The position numbers and the translations under genes were made by a program. Below, in pieces: positions 10,240 to 19,272 of a DNA stretch of 51,071 bases (its first letter is position 1; each line of letters opens with the position of its first letter). Source of the DNA: Marinifilum caeruleilacunae (GTDB taxonomy: Bacteria > Bacteroidota > Bacteroidia > Bacteroidales > Marinifilaceae); the NCBI RefSeq assembly GCF_013141825.1, contig NZ_RZNH01000038.1:1-51071 (forward strand), given 5' to 3'. Under the pieces are notes generated by a model. The model saw only the letters and a program-made list of their open reading frames with translations. It did not search any database and was not told the origin of the DNA.

Positions 10240-10263
10240 GAATTTACAACATTCAATATACAG

Positions 10264-10290
10264 AAAAAGCGGCCTTGGCCGCTTTTTTTT
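10264..10290. terminator. Bidirectional terminator between groEL and a converging gene
   Basis: AAAAAGCGGCC and GGCCGCTTTTT form an eleven-pair stem closed by TT, with T runs on both strands. It ends groEL and touches the last codon of the converging lipoprotein gene at 10289. Confidence 0.92.
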
Positions 10291-10915
10291 ATTGTCTTGT
10301 CTGTATGGGTTTTGGAATTAAACGTTCCTTGATTAATGACTTGTGTAATTTTCTACACATGTTATTGTACAAAGAATATTTATCATCCAGAACAGTTCCC
10401 GAAGAATCGAATCTTCCCACCCAGATTAATTCCTTTGTTTTGGCATCGATCAAATAGGTCAAAAAAGTTCCCGCCGGTGTAGTGTTGGTGGTAATGTTTC
10501 CGTCACTGTCTGATTCGATCTCCTTCTCATAGTAAAAAACCGACTGATTCACCAAAAGAATCGCATCCGAAGCTTCTTCCACCTTGCTCATAAAATCCTG
10601 GTAATTTACCTCCTGGTTGATCTTGAATTCATCGCTTGCAAAAGTCAATCGGATTCGATTGTTATCAAAATTATTGCGAATTTTTTCTTTCATTAGTTTC
10701 CTAACGCTAAGCGAACTCATCTCGTTAAACCTGTTCTGAATGGCTTTTTTGTAATTCGCTTCATCAAACTGGCGAAACTCCACATTGTCGAAAACATTTA
10801 CAACGAAAATCTTTCGATATACTTTTTCAGGATCAGTAAGTTTTTCTGAACTAAGGTAAGAACTTGCACAACTACTTAAAATGATAATGGTGCAGAGGGA
10901 TAGTAAGTACTTCAT
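10289..10915 (-). CDS. Predicted lipoprotein, function unknown
   Basis: A 208-residue protein with a lipoprotein signal (MKYLLSLCTIIILSSCASS; Cys16 as the acylation site). The mature part has alternating strands and helices with TFASDEFKINQEVNYQDF and a segment AILLVNQSVFYYEKEIES, suggesting a periplasm-facing domain on a lipid anchor. I do not recognise a family. It stands alone between the groEL terminator and blaI, which runs the other way. Promoter not identified. Confidence 0.75.
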   Translation of the reverse strand: MKYLLSLCTIIILSSCASSYLSSEKLTDPEKVYRKIFVVNVFDNVEFRQFDEANYKKAIQNRFNEMSSLSVRKLMKEKIRNNFDNNRIRLTFASDEFKINQEVNYQDFMSKVEEASDAILLVNQSVFYYEKEIESDSDGNITTNTTPAGTFLTYLIDAKTKELIWVGRFDSSGTVLDDKYSLYNNMCRKLHKSLIKERLIPKPIQTRQ

Positions 10916-11015
10916 TGTGTGATTTGTTTATTGATTTTGTACTGATTAAATGTAAGTATTATGCTCAGCATTTAAAAGACGCAAATGGTTAAAAAAACTA
11001 AAAATATCAACTTAT

Positions 11016-11051
11016 GACTATCAAAATAGTTGTACGACTATAAAAATAGTC
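11016..11051 (+). promoter_or_regulatory. Twin operator palindromes upstream of the BlaI-type repressor
   Basis: Two dyads occur: ACTAT-CAAA-ATAGT at 11017-11030 and GACTAT-AAAA-ATAGTC at 11036-11051. Their centres are 20 bp apart, two helical turns, so two dimers would bind the same face. The second ends 14 bases before the ATG at 11065. BlaI/MecI repressors bind dyads of this general ACTA/TAGT form, so autorepression of the blaI-M56 operon is the likely purpose. A TTG at 11030 and TATATTAG at 11053 could be the covered promoter. Confidence 0.65.
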
Positions 11052-11064
11052 ATATATTAGTAGC

Positions 11065-11445
11065 ATGAAAGAATTAACGAAGGCAGAAGAACAGATTATG
11101 CAATACCTTTGGAAGCTTGAAAAAGCTTTCCTAAAGGATATTATTGAAGAGTTTCCGCAACCACGACCTGCATATACAACCATATCAACAGTGGTTAGAG
11201 TCTTGGTAAAAAAAGGTTTTATCGGATACGAAACCTTCGGGAAGGTCAATCAATACTATCCACTAGTAAGTAAGAAAGTGTATACCCGCGATTTTATGAA
11301 AGGAATGATTAAAAGTTTTTTCAACGATTCGGTTGGAGGGTTTACCTCATTCTTTGCCAAGGAGCAGGATTTATCGCTTTCGCAATTAGAAGAAATGAAA
11401 TCGCTGATTGAAGAACAAATTCAAAACAAAAAAGAAAATGACTGA
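11065..11445 (+). CDS. BlaI/MecI/CopY-family transcriptional repressor
   Basis: A 126-residue winged-helix repressor. The N-terminal domain begins KELTKAEEQIMQYLWKLEKA, the standard start of the family, with the recognition region YTTISTVVRVLVKKGFIGYE; the C-terminal half is a helical dimerisation arm. In BlaI/MecI systems the repressor is cleaved after the partner membrane protease senses a signal. Here the stop overlaps the start of an M56 protease gene by eight bases, so the pair is translationally coupled. Twin palindromes upstream make autoregulation likely. The inducer here is unknown; nothing in the window encodes a beta-lactamase. Confidence 0.93.
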   Translation: MKELTKAEEQIMQYLWKLEKAFLKDIIEEFPQPRPAYTTISTVVRVLVKKGFIGYETFGKVNQYYPLVSKKVYTRDFMKGMIKSFFNDSVGGFTSFFAKEQDLSLSQLEEMKSLIEEQIQNKKEND

Positions 11446-12790
11446 GTTCTTGCAATACCTTATTGAAAGCTCATTGTGCATGACTGCTCTTTACTTCTTA
11501 TACAAGTTTGTATTGGAAAGAGATACTTTTGTAATGCGCAACCGCATTTACTTGCTGTTTTCCGTTCTTATTTCCTTACTGATACCATTGCTGTCCTTTT
11601 CCATCGATCCTGAAAAAAGCATGGTGGTGAATCAGTTTACCCTGGATACCGCTACAAATTTTAAAGCAGAAATTACAGGAGGAATACAATTGGCCGAGGA
11701 ATCAGTTCAACTCAAACCAATTTCGATTCTGTTATTGGTTTATTTGTTGGGCGTTCTGATCTCATTTCTTCGCATATCAAAACATCTAACAAAAATTTTA
11801 AAAACAATTTTTGCCAATGAAATTGTACATCAAAACAATTTAAAAATTGTATCTGTTCAGGAAAATACTTCGCCTTATTCTTTCTTTCGCTATGTTTTTC
11901 TGAATCCTCGAATTACAAGTAAATCTGAACAAAATCATATTCTTCTGCACGAATCGGTTCATGTAAATCAATATCATACTCTAGATTTGATACTGGTTGA
12001 AATGGTAAAGATTTTCATGTGGTTTAATCCTTTCATATACTTTATTCAGCACTCATTGGTTGAGATGCATGAATATTTAGCAGACAGAGCTTGTATTAAT
12101 TTGGGGGCCGATAAAATTGAATACCAGAATGCCCTGGTACAAAATATCGAAGGGCGAATGAATTTTGCCCTTACCAGTGCATTCAATTCATCATTAACAT
12201 TAAAGAGAATTAAAATGATAAAAAAAATAAAAAGCTCCAGAATAACGAATTTAAAATTGATATTGGTTTTCCCAATCCTGTTTTTTTCCGTTCTATCTTT
12301 TGGTTTCATTACATCTACTCCTGCTGCTTTAGAAGGAAATTTTGAAGGATACTATGAACCAGATCAATTTCACCAACCCGTTCCAACAGGAAATAAAATT
12401 TATATGACTTCGGGATATGGCCAACGCATGCATCCTATTCTAAAGAAGAAAATGTTTCATCGAGGGATTGATATTGCTGCACCTAAAGGAACAGATATTT
12501 ATTCGATTGCCGATGGTGTTGTGCGAAAAGTGAACCTGGCCTTTGAACAAGGAAAGGGACACGGACGATTTGTAATTGTAGACTATGCCAACGGATTGTC
12601 GGCCCTGTATTCGCAAATGGATTCCTACGCGGTAAAGGAAGGACAAAAGGTAAAGGCTGGCGAGGTATTGGGAGCCATTGGTTCATCGGGTACCTCTACA
12701 GGACCACATTTGCATCTTGAACTTAAAAAGGATGGCAAAAATGTAAATCCGGAAGATTACATATCCACCGATATCTATAAGAAAAAGTAA
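11438..12790 (+). CDS. M56 (BlaR1-type) membrane protease fused to M23 peptidase domain
   Basis: A 450-residue protein; I chose the ATG at 11438, which overlaps the repressor stop (ATGACTGA), over an upstream in-frame start. Hydrophobic helices at about 3-25, 36-55, 96-117 and 266-287 surround an M56 zinc-protease domain with HESVH at 171-175. After the fourth helix comes an M23/LytM domain: SGYGQRMHP, the zinc motif HRGID at 341-345 and HLHLE at 424-428, all ligands intact. BlaR1 proteins normally end in a penicillin-binding sensor; here that position holds a peptidoglycan endopeptidase-type domain, which should face the periplasm. It could sense or cut cell wall and trigger cleavage of the repressor (inference). 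Confidence 0.88.
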   Translation: MTEFLQYLIESSLCMTALYFLYKFVLERDTFVMRNRIYLLFSVLISLLIPLLSFSIDPEKSMVVNQFTLDTATNFKAEITGGIQLAEESVQLKPISILLLVYLLGVLISFLRISKHLTKILKTIFANEIVHQNNLKIVSVQENTSPYSFFRYVFLNPRITSKSEQNHILLHESVHVNQYHTLDLILVEMVKIFMWFNPFIYFIQHSLVEMHEYLADRACINLGADKIEYQNALVQNIEGRMNFALTSAFNSSLTLKRIKMIKKIKSSRITNLKLILVFPILFFSVLSFGFITSTPAALEGNFEGYYEPDQFHQPVPTGNKIYMTSGYGQRMHPILKKKMFHRGIDIAAPKGTDIYSIADGVVRKVNLAFEQGKGHGRFVIVDYANGLSALYSQMDSYAVKEGQKVKAGEVLGAIGSSGTSTGPHLHLELKKDGKNVNPEDYISTDIYKKK

Positions 12791-12821
12791 AAAAAAATGG
12801 GGGATTCTATGAGTCCCCCTA
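12789..12821 (-). terminator. Terminator between converging genes
   Basis: GGGGGA and TCCCCC form a six-pair stem with a nine-base loop. On the minus strand nine T follow, so it should end the 515-residue gene at 12825; it may also slow transcription from the M56-M23 gene. Confidence 0.7.
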
Positions 12822-12824
12822 ATC

Positions 12825-14372
12825 TTATCTTCTGTTTTTATTGATTTTCTCCATAATCACATCCTGAACCGGTCGGTTTTCAATCTTGGCATCCAACCAC
12901 GAAATCAAATCTAAATACAGGAAGGCTCTTTTTTCATACGGATCGTTCACCCATTGCTGAAGGTCTTTTCTCGATTTTTTCAGCTCCTCTTTTAATTGAT
13001 CAGGACTTATGGAACTGAGTTTTCTCAAGAATCGCAGAATGTATTTTTGTACTTCCTGCAAGTCTTCCATTTTTGCCAAAAATCGGTAAGTCGAGCGAAT
13101 CTGGTACTCTAACAATTCGGTATTTTCCAATTCGTAATGACTAATCAGGTTTAGAATTCTTCCAAAACAATGAATGTCGCCACGCAAGGAAGTATCGCGA
13201 ACATCCGAAATGCGGTTCAAATATTTTATGGCCTCACGATATTGTCCGTTTCCAAAATAAAGGCAGGCAATTTTATAATAAAAAACCAAAGCCCTGTGAT
13301 TGTCCATGCCAACCTTATTCTCTTCCAGGAAACTTTCAATTTTCGGTATCAGGTGTAAACCCTTATCAAAAGTCCCTTCCATAAAATGACGGTTAATACG
13401 GTGCACAAACAAAAACATGTGCAGCAGAATGTTCAGGTTCGAATTGTGTTTGAATTGGTCTGCACCTTCCAGCTTTCTTAGTAAGCGCAAGTGTTTCTTA
13501 AAATTACTTACGTGATTGGTGTAAAACAAAGCCACCAACACATTATTTAAACCTTTCAAATACAAATCCATATGAACATTAATCATTTCAGGATTCAAAA
13601 GGAACAGGTCCACCCATTTTTTTGCGTACTTGTAGCACATCAAAAAATCCTGAATAATCAGGTAATACCATACGTAGGACTGAAAAAGGTATAGCTTTTC
13701 AAAGAAACTCAGGTTTTCAACATTGTGAGGAATGAGGTTGGTATTAAAAAATTCCTTTACCATGAAAAGATCCTTCTCGTTACGCACGTACCCAACCTTT
13801 AAATACAATCCGTAAAGGCGAATGGACATGTTTGAGAAATAGACAACCCCGTCCATTGTTTTGCTTATTTCTGTGGCCTCGCGGGTAATTTCTTCGGCCC
13901 TATTCTCTATACTCTTGGTTACGTATTGCGACTCAATCAGTTTTTCGAACTGAATGATCTCATACACCAGGATGTTCTTTTTGTTTTTACGAGCAAGTGC
14001 TTTGGTTTTATCCAATATTCTCAAACTTTGCTGGTAAAGTCCTTTATTGTATAGTACTTTGGCATGGTCAATCTGCTCACGAATACTAATACTGATATCG
14101 TGATTAATTTGAGTCAAACGCAAACTGGTAAGCAATTGCTTGTACAAATGAGCCTTCAGGTTTGGCAATTGTGCTTGCTTTATGCCTTTTGCTTTTTTTA
14201 GAATGGTGACTTCATTGTATTCCTCCATCTTATCCAAAACATCAAAAAGTTGCAAGAATTTAGTCTCCTTATCGCTGCTAATTCGATTAGCATACAACTT
14301 AAAATTTCGCTTTTCAGATTTCGAAATCGATTTAATTAATTGAAACAGAGGGTCTATTTGTTGTTTAGGCAT
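12825..14372 (-). CDS. Conserved helical-repeat protein, function unknown
   Basis: A 515-residue protein without signal peptide or membrane segment. It begins PKQQIDPLFQLIKSISKSEK and is made of amphipathic helices with repeated motifs such as ILVYEIIQFEKLIESQ and KIACLYFGNGQYREAIKYLN, consistent with divergent TPR-type repeats, and is rich in Lys, Leu and Tyr. I recognise it as a protein recurrent in Bacteroidota, with no known role. A scaffold for protein contacts is a reasonable inference. Single-gene unit, with a terminator immediately downstream. Confidence 0.75.
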   Translation of the reverse strand: MPKQQIDPLFQLIKSISKSEKRNFKLYANRISSDKETKFLQLFDVLDKMEEYNEVTILKKAKGIKQAQLPNLKAHLYKQLLTSLRLTQINHDISISIREQIDHAKVLYNKGLYQQSLRILDKTKALARKNKKNILVYEIIQFEKLIESQYVTKSIENRAEEITREATEISKTMDGVVYFSNMSIRLYGLYLKVGYVRNEKDLFMVKEFFNTNLIPHNVENLSFFEKLYLFQSYVWYYLIIQDFLMCYKYAKKWVDLFLLNPEMINVHMDLYLKGLNNVLVALFYTNHVSNFKKHLRLLRKLEGADQFKHNSNLNILLHMFLFVHRINRHFMEGTFDKGLHLIPKIESFLEENKVGMDNHRALVFYYKIACLYFGNGQYREAIKYLNRISDVRDTSLRGDIHCFGRILNLISHYELENTELLEYQIRSTYRFLAKMEDLQEVQKYILRFLRKLSSISPDQLKEELKKSRKDLQQWVNDPYEKRAFLYLDLISWLDAKIENRPVQDVIMEKINKNRR

Positions 14373-14543
14373 TGTAATGGAAATATAAGTTAACTGTTTG
14401 GTAAACAGTACGGTTTTTAACTTTCATATTGCTTGAACTTCGTAGATTGTTACGAAAAACGATTTTCAAAAATTTGCTTGCGGGCGTATTTTTGATGTAT
14501 CAAATCAAGAGAATGATACAATTAAACAATCTTGAAACGGAAC

Positions 14544-14903
14544 ATGAATACAACAAATCTGTTATCAAAATTAATAAAATCCGATAAACTTGAAACAGTT
14601 AACGGACTAAATCAAGCTCTTGAGTGTATAGGAGTGGATCAGGATTCGAATTTATTGAATCAAAATCAGCTGAATGAAATCAAAAGTTTCATTATTAAGA
14701 AGTTTGCTGATTTGGTTGATCTGAAAAGTTTGGCGGAATCCATAAAGGATTTATCGAGTGAAGAGGAACTGGAAAGTTTTAAACACCAGCTAAACCTTAA
14801 AATGGATAATACTTATAGTCTTACCCAGGCTCCAATTTACGGGAAACGAATCGATTCGCTAAAGAGTTGTTTCGAAGAAGTTTCCGGTGATACTGTTCTT
14901 TGA
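14544..14903 (+). CDS. Small protein of unknown function
   Basis: A 119-residue protein; the ATG at 14544 is preferred to an in-frame TTG twelve bases earlier. It starts MNTTNLLSKLIKSDKLETVN and is predicted mostly helical, with charged Lys/Glu and Leu heptad-like spacing (DLVDLKSLAESIKDLSSEEE). No signal peptide, no membrane helix, no family recognised. It is not in an obvious operon and stands opposite the 515-residue gene across a 170-base gap. It could be a regulator or adaptor, but nothing in the sequence decides that. Confidence 0.55.
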   Translation: MNTTNLLSKLIKSDKLETVNGLNQALECIGVDQDSNLLNQNQLNEIKSFIIKKFADLVDLKSLAESIKDLSSEEELESFKHQLNLKMDNTYSLTQAPIYGKRIDSLKSCFEEVSGDTVL

Positions 14904-15310
14904 AACCATTTGTAATTGTTAACTCAATTACTTCAGACAGTGAACTAGAAGCACTATCCCCCTTGTGCTTTTAAGGATCTGACTATTAACCAACATGAAG
15001 AAGCTAAGTTGTGACGGTAGAGCGATGAAAAATTGATTTCTTTTGGCTTGTTTGGATAACAAATAAACCAATCCGTTAGAATTAGTAGTTTAAAAGTAAG
15101 TTAGGTGTGATTATACTTTTTTAAGAAACATTCAATGTTTTATCAGAACGCTTAGATTCTTCTTGTTATACCTTCTGCCAATATCATGTTAGTATCATGA
15201 AAGGGCAAAACTTAAATGGTTTCCTGATTTTGACCATCTTTTTGATTATGTTTTAATATTTAGTTGTGATTGCCATGTTGGATGTTCATTCAACATGGTA
15301 TTTTTTTGCC
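14904..15310. other. Intergenic region of 407 bases with hairpins
   Basis: No gene is supported. It holds a weak hairpin at about 14950-14972 (AAGCAC/GTGCTT then TTTT), a perfect small dyad AAACATT-C-AATGTTT at 15126-15140, and a strong stem CCATGTTG/CAACATGG at 15273-15298 followed on the plus strand by TATTTTTTT at 15299-15307. The last is terminator-like but lies 370 bases after the only upstream plus-strand gene. Confidence 0.5.
15273..15308 (+). terminator. Terminator-like hairpin
   Basis: CCATGTTG and CAACATGG flank a ten-base loop, then TA and seven T. On the minus strand the stem lacks a T run, so it suits plus-strand transcription; the gene it would end is far upstream. Confidence 0.55.
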
Positions 15311-17806
15311 CTAAATTGTAATCTTAAAATACAATCGTATGGAGGACGGAACCGATTCGGTATACACACTAATGCTGTTGATCTGACTCAGCGGTATTCT
15401 CTCGAAAGATTCGTAGGTGGTATTTTTTCGATCCAAAACATTGTGGAAAAGTACACCCAGTTCAGATTTTATTTTTTTGTGCGAGAATTTGTAGATCAAA
15501 GCTGCATCCAACCGCTGATAGTTGGGTTCGGCAACTATGTTATTGTATCCCAAATATTCCGGAAAACCGGAACCGTAAATGTAATTGGCCGAAAGGTAGA
15601 ATGGTTTTAAAGCCAGAAGACCAGCGGTTTTAATTTCGTGTCTTTGGTCCTGCAATGCCCTGATGTATTCTCCTTCTTCCCTGAAATAGTCGAAGTTTTC
15701 GGTGGTTTTACTCAATGTGTAAGATATCCAGAAAGTATGCTCGCCAAAGTCCTTTTTGGCGAAAAAATCGAGTCCATAACTTTTACTCTTCCCGAGCGAT
15801 ATGTTTCCTTCGTTTCTCCAACGGTAGTAACGGGTATGTCCGTCGGTTCTTTTGTGGTAGGCTTCCAAACTAAAAGTAAAGCCATTTTTATGATAGGAAC
15901 CGCCAAGCACATTGTGCATCGATTCCAGGACTGGTACGGTATCTTCATCGGCACCTACCCAGATGTATCGGTATTTCCCTGTTCTACTTAGCACCGAACT
16001 TTTAGAAATAAACTGCTTGTACAATCCCCAGGCGCCATTAAACGAAAGTTCATCGGTAACTTTTACACTCATCGAAATTCGGGGTTCCCAATACAATTTC
16101 TGCAGGTTAATTGGGTAATTTACCTGGAAACCCGCTTTAATACTCACACCATTGCTCACATTCAGGATGTTCTGAAAATAACCTCCCACTTTGTCCAGTT
16201 TCGAATCCATGTGCAGGATGTTGATGCCTAAAGAGTCCTCCTGCAAATCAACCGCGTTGTTGGTATAATGCAATCCGGCCTCGATAATCTGATCTTCGCT
16301 AAGGGTAAATCGATTTTGGAATTTTGCATTGTATTCCCTGATATTGTTGTAGGATCTATCGTCTCTACGCACATTGATCTCATCAATTCTGATTCTTTCG
16401 ATTAAGGTTTGCTCCGTGGTATTTTTGTCCATTTCCGATCTGGAAACAGAGATGGAACTGGAGTTCCCGTTTTTCCACACCTTATTGTATTTCAACGAAC
16501 CACCATTCTGGTAGGAGCCTTCAAATACATGTCGTCGCGAAGTGGTCAGAAAATCATTGGTAATATCGTAGGAATACCTGTCTTCTCCTGCCAGTAGGCT
16601 AATGTTTAGCTGATCACCATTGTCCCATTTGGTAGAGAATTTCAGGTTGGCATCTCTAAAACGATAATCCGGAGCCACATCCAAATCGATAAAATCAGGA
16701 ATAATTTCGTTTAATTCATCGGTGTTTACATTCGAAGTGGCATATTTAATTTGCTCATCTTTGAATAAATTGTAATAAGTGTGGCGAAAAGCAAAAAGTA
16801 ATGAAGATTTTTTACCTATGGGCTGTTCGTAAGATCCGCTTGCGGTAATGTTATTCAGGGCGAGGTTTAAGGTAGGTTTTACCTTACTTCCATCCTTACC
16901 GGTGATATGGACAATGCCACCAACACGGTCGCCATATTTGGCATCGAAACCTCCTTTTAATACTTCAATATTTTTTACCACCAAAGGATTTACCGCACCA
17001 ATATCTTCATAAAAATTCTTCAATCCCCATAGGGTGATATCATCAAATAAAACCTGGCTTTCTCCTTCGTAGGATCCCCAGATAATCAAGTAATCTTTTT
17101 GTTCCCCGGCAGCCAGAATTCCCGGTTGCAGACGCAAAAGCTCAAAAACCGAATTGTCGTTATTGGTAGGTAAAAAACCGGCAATTTTATGATTTAGCTT
17201 TAAATTTCCAGCCTGGTTGCTTTCCTTGATAAAGGTTTGTACAATTTTATCGGTCACCGTAATTTCCTCCAGGTCGGTACTGGCAGCGGTAAGCAAAAGC
17301 TGGTGAGTTTGATCGTACGAAACAATGGTATCGTGAATGAAATATCCCAAATGGGAAGCTAAAATTCTAAAGGTGCTATCGGTGGTAGATGTAAACGAAA
17401 AATTCCCAAGCTCGTCGGTAGCCATGGGATGATCGTTAATGGTGATATGCGAGAAGGGCAGAGGTTCCAGGTTTTCCTTATCCAGAATCTGACCTAAAAT
17501 TCGGTATTGGTAAATTTTTTCTTCAGGAAATATGAGGTACACATTGTTGGATATCTCATAATTCAATGGAAATTTTTTCAACAAGTGAGCAATTGCCTTC
17601 TCCTTGTTGGGAAAACTTTTATCCAGACTGATCTGATAACTCGATAAAAGTTCGGAATTGTATGAGAATTGATAGTTGTATCGGTCCCTTAGCTCAATAA
17701 GAATATCGCTTAAAGCCTTGTTATTGGCTTTAATTTCAATTTTCTGAGCAAGTGCATTCGTTATTAATAGTCCGAAAAAAAAGATTAGGGCGATACATTT
17801 TCTCAC
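15311..17806 (-). CDS. TonB-dependent outer-membrane receptor with STN signalling domain
   Basis: An 831-residue outer-membrane protein. It starts at GTG, immediately after the FecR stop codon, with signal peptide MRKCIALIFFFGLLITNALA. Residues about 21-95 form an STN (secretin/TonB short N-terminal) domain, which in FecA-type systems touches the anti-sigma factor; 105-185 is a carboxypeptidase-D-like domain, then a plug domain (LLRLQPGILAA, IEVLKGGFDAKYGDRVGGIV) and a 22-strand-type barrel ending SIRLYFKITI. No SusD partner is adjacent. With FecR and the ECF sigma upstream in one operon it should import a ligand and report its presence. The substrate is unknown. Confidence 0.93.
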   Translation of the reverse strand: MRKCIALIFFFGLLITNALAQKIEIKANNKALSDILIELRDRYNYQFSYNSELLSSYQISLDKSFPNKEKAIAHLLKKFPLNYEISNNVYLIFPEEKIYQYRILGQILDKENLEPLPFSHITINDHPMATDELGNFSFTSTTDSTFRILASHLGYFIHDTIVSYDQTHQLLLTAASTDLEEITVTDKIVQTFIKESNQAGNLKLNHKIAGFLPTNNDNSVFELLRLQPGILAAGEQKDYLIIWGSYEGESQVLFDDITLWGLKNFYEDIGAVNPLVVKNIEVLKGGFDAKYGDRVGGIVHITGKDGSKVKPTLNLALNNITASGSYEQPIGKKSSLLFAFRHTYYNLFKDEQIKYATSNVNTDELNEIIPDFIDLDVAPDYRFRDANLKFSTKWDNGDQLNISLLAGEDRYSYDITNDFLTTSRRHVFEGSYQNGGSLKYNKVWKNGNSSSISVSRSEMDKNTTEQTLIERIRIDEINVRRDDRSYNNIREYNAKFQNRFTLSEDQIIEAGLHYTNNAVDLQEDSLGINILHMDSKLDKVGGYFQNILNVSNGVSIKAGFQVNYPINLQKLYWEPRISMSVKVTDELSFNGAWGLYKQFISKSSVLSRTGKYRYIWVGADEDTVPVLESMHNVLGGSYHKNGFTFSLEAYHKRTDGHTRYYRWRNEGNISLGKSKSYGLDFFAKKDFGEHTFWISYTLSKTTENFDYFREEGEYIRALQDQRHEIKTAGLLALKPFYLSANYIYGSGFPEYLGYNNIVAEPNYQRLDAALIYKFSHKKIKSELGVLFHNVLDRKNTTYESFERIPLSQINSISVYTESVPSSIRLYFKITI

Positions 17807-18676
17807 TTATTGGCTGTTTGAAGTTATAATATAATTGTTGCGTGGCCCTTTAACAAATTCCAGACCATTGGGTTTGCAAACATTATACAAAACTTGTTCT
17901 ACGGTCATTCCTTTACCAAAGTTACCGGTATAAATCTCATCAAATTTACCTTTTTCCACAATATTTATATCGTATTGCAACTCAATTTCTTCAAATACAT
18001 GTTTCAAAGGAGTATCGGTAAATAAAAAGAAGTGATTGCGCCATAATACTTTTTCCTTTGCCTTTTCATCTTTGTACACCTCTAGTTTCCCATTTTTGGT
18101 AATAAAAGCATGATCGTTTGGCAATAGTAGTATTTTATCGGAGGTAAGGGTAGACACCACTTTTACTTTCCCAGTATAGCAGGTTACCTTGTAATCGTTG
18201 CCTCTTGCGTAGATGTTAAAGCTGGTTCCCAGGATATAGGTTTTTCCATATTTCGATTCAATTTCGAATTTGCTTCCTTTTGTGATATCGAAAAAGGCTT
18301 CTCCTTCAAACTTTACTTTGCGGGTAAATTTCCACATGTAAGGCTTGTAGCTCAGGCTCGAATTTGCATTTAATTCTACTTTTGAGTTATCGGGCAGGGT
18401 AACACATAAATGTTTGCCTTTTGGGCAATAAGTGGTACTGGTATAGAAATAGGTGAATCCTGCAAAGCCAAGCAGCAATAGAATACAAGCTGCTGCTGCA
18501 TATCTCATCCACGAAAGTCTGATGGTTTTGGCCTTTGGCTTTTGAGCAGAAGTCATTGCCGAAAGTTCTTTCCAAACCTCCTCTTTTGATTTTGAGTATT
18601 TCACATCAATTTTCGGAAGTGAATTGATAAAATCCATATCCGAACCAGGGGTGATATTTTTATGATTGTTTTCCAT
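17807..18676 (-). CDS. FecR-family anti-sigma factor
   Basis: A 289-residue single-pass membrane protein. The N-terminal cytoplasmic part (about 1-58) should hold the sigma factor, followed by a helix at about 59-80 (RYAAAACILLLLGFAGFTYF). The periplasmic FecR domain shows LPDNSKVELNANSSLSY, GEAFFDI and GTSFNIYA; the end (PLKHVFEEIELQYDINIVEK, MTVEQVLYNVC) is the short STN-like tail common in Bacteroidota FecR. Its ATG overlaps the sigma factor stop by one base and its stop abuts the receptor start, so sigma, anti-sigma and receptor are one operon. Confidence 0.94.
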   Translation of the reverse strand: MENNHKNITPGSDMDFINSLPKIDVKYSKSKEEVWKELSAMTSAQKPKAKTIRLSWMRYAAAACILLLLGFAGFTYFYTSTTYCPKGKHLCVTLPDNSKVELNANSSLSYKPYMWKFTRKVKFEGEAFFDITKGSKFEIESKYGKTYILGTSFNIYARGNDYKVTCYTGKVKVVSTLTSDKILLLPNDHAFITKNGKLEVYKDEKAKEKVLWRNHFFLFTDTPLKHVFEEIELQYDINIVEKGKFDEIYTGNFGKGMTVEQVLYNVCKPNGLEFVKGPRNNYIITSNSQ

Positions 18677-19161
18677 TATCTTCCTAAAGCATTTCTTAAA
18701 TACGACAATGCATAAGTCATTCTTTTCTCTACTGCTTTTACACTAAGTTCCAGTCTGTCTGCAATTTCCTGGTATTTTAATCCTTCGTTTCTACTCATTA
18801 AAAATACCGTTCGTTGTTTTTCGGATAAGCTGCTTAGTGCCAGCTCGTATTTGTTTTTTAATTCTTCGTATTGCATTTGTTCTTCGGGCGAATGATTATC
18901 GATCGAAGGTTCCAGTTTTGCCAGGTATTTCTGAGCGACCTTATCTCTTCGGTATTTGCTGATAAAAATATCGCTGGCTATTTTATACAATAACGATTTT
19001 ATGGGCTTTTCGTCGTAGGACAGATCCTTCTCCCACACTTTCATAAAGCTTTCCTGAGCAATGTCAGTTGCTAATTCTTCATCACCCGAACGATAGTAAA
19101 TATAGTTCCTGATGCTGTCGAAGTGCTTGTCAAATAAGATTTTAAATTCTTCTTGTGTCAA
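18676..19161 (-). CDS. ECF RNA polymerase sigma factor (FecI-like)
   Basis: A 161-residue sigma-70 factor with only regions 2 and 4. Region 2 has FDSIRNYIYYRSGDEELATD and DIAQESFMKVWE; region 4 has LSSLSEKQRTVFLMSRNEGL and the helix-turn-helix KYQEIADRLELSVKAVEKRM. It should direct transcription of this operon when FecR releases it. Start MTQEEFKILFDKHFDSIRN fits family starts. The gene downstream begins with a one-base overlap. A lipoprotein gene lies upstream, 111 bases away, on the same strand. Confidence 0.94.
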   Translation of the reverse strand: MTQEEFKILFDKHFDSIRNYIYYRSGDEELATDIAQESFMKVWEKDLSYDEKPIKSLLYKIASDIFISKYRRDKVAQKYLAKLEPSIDNHSPEEQMQYEELKNKYELALSSLSEKQRTVFLMSRNEGLKYQEIADRLELSVKAVEKRMTYALSYLRNALGR

Positions 19162-19272
19162 GGCTAGAGGATTGGTTTAGGGTAAAAATAATGGTTTTGT
19201 GCGAATTTTGGGTGCAGGGTGATAAAATATCTTTCCTGCACCCATTGCATTTATAACCTACTTATTTTATGC

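Noticed and set aside
15311-17806. A SusCD glycan-uptake locus
   Set aside because: No SusD-like lipoprotein or glycoside hydrolase is adjacent; the STN domain with FecR and sigma factor points to a FecA-type relay instead.
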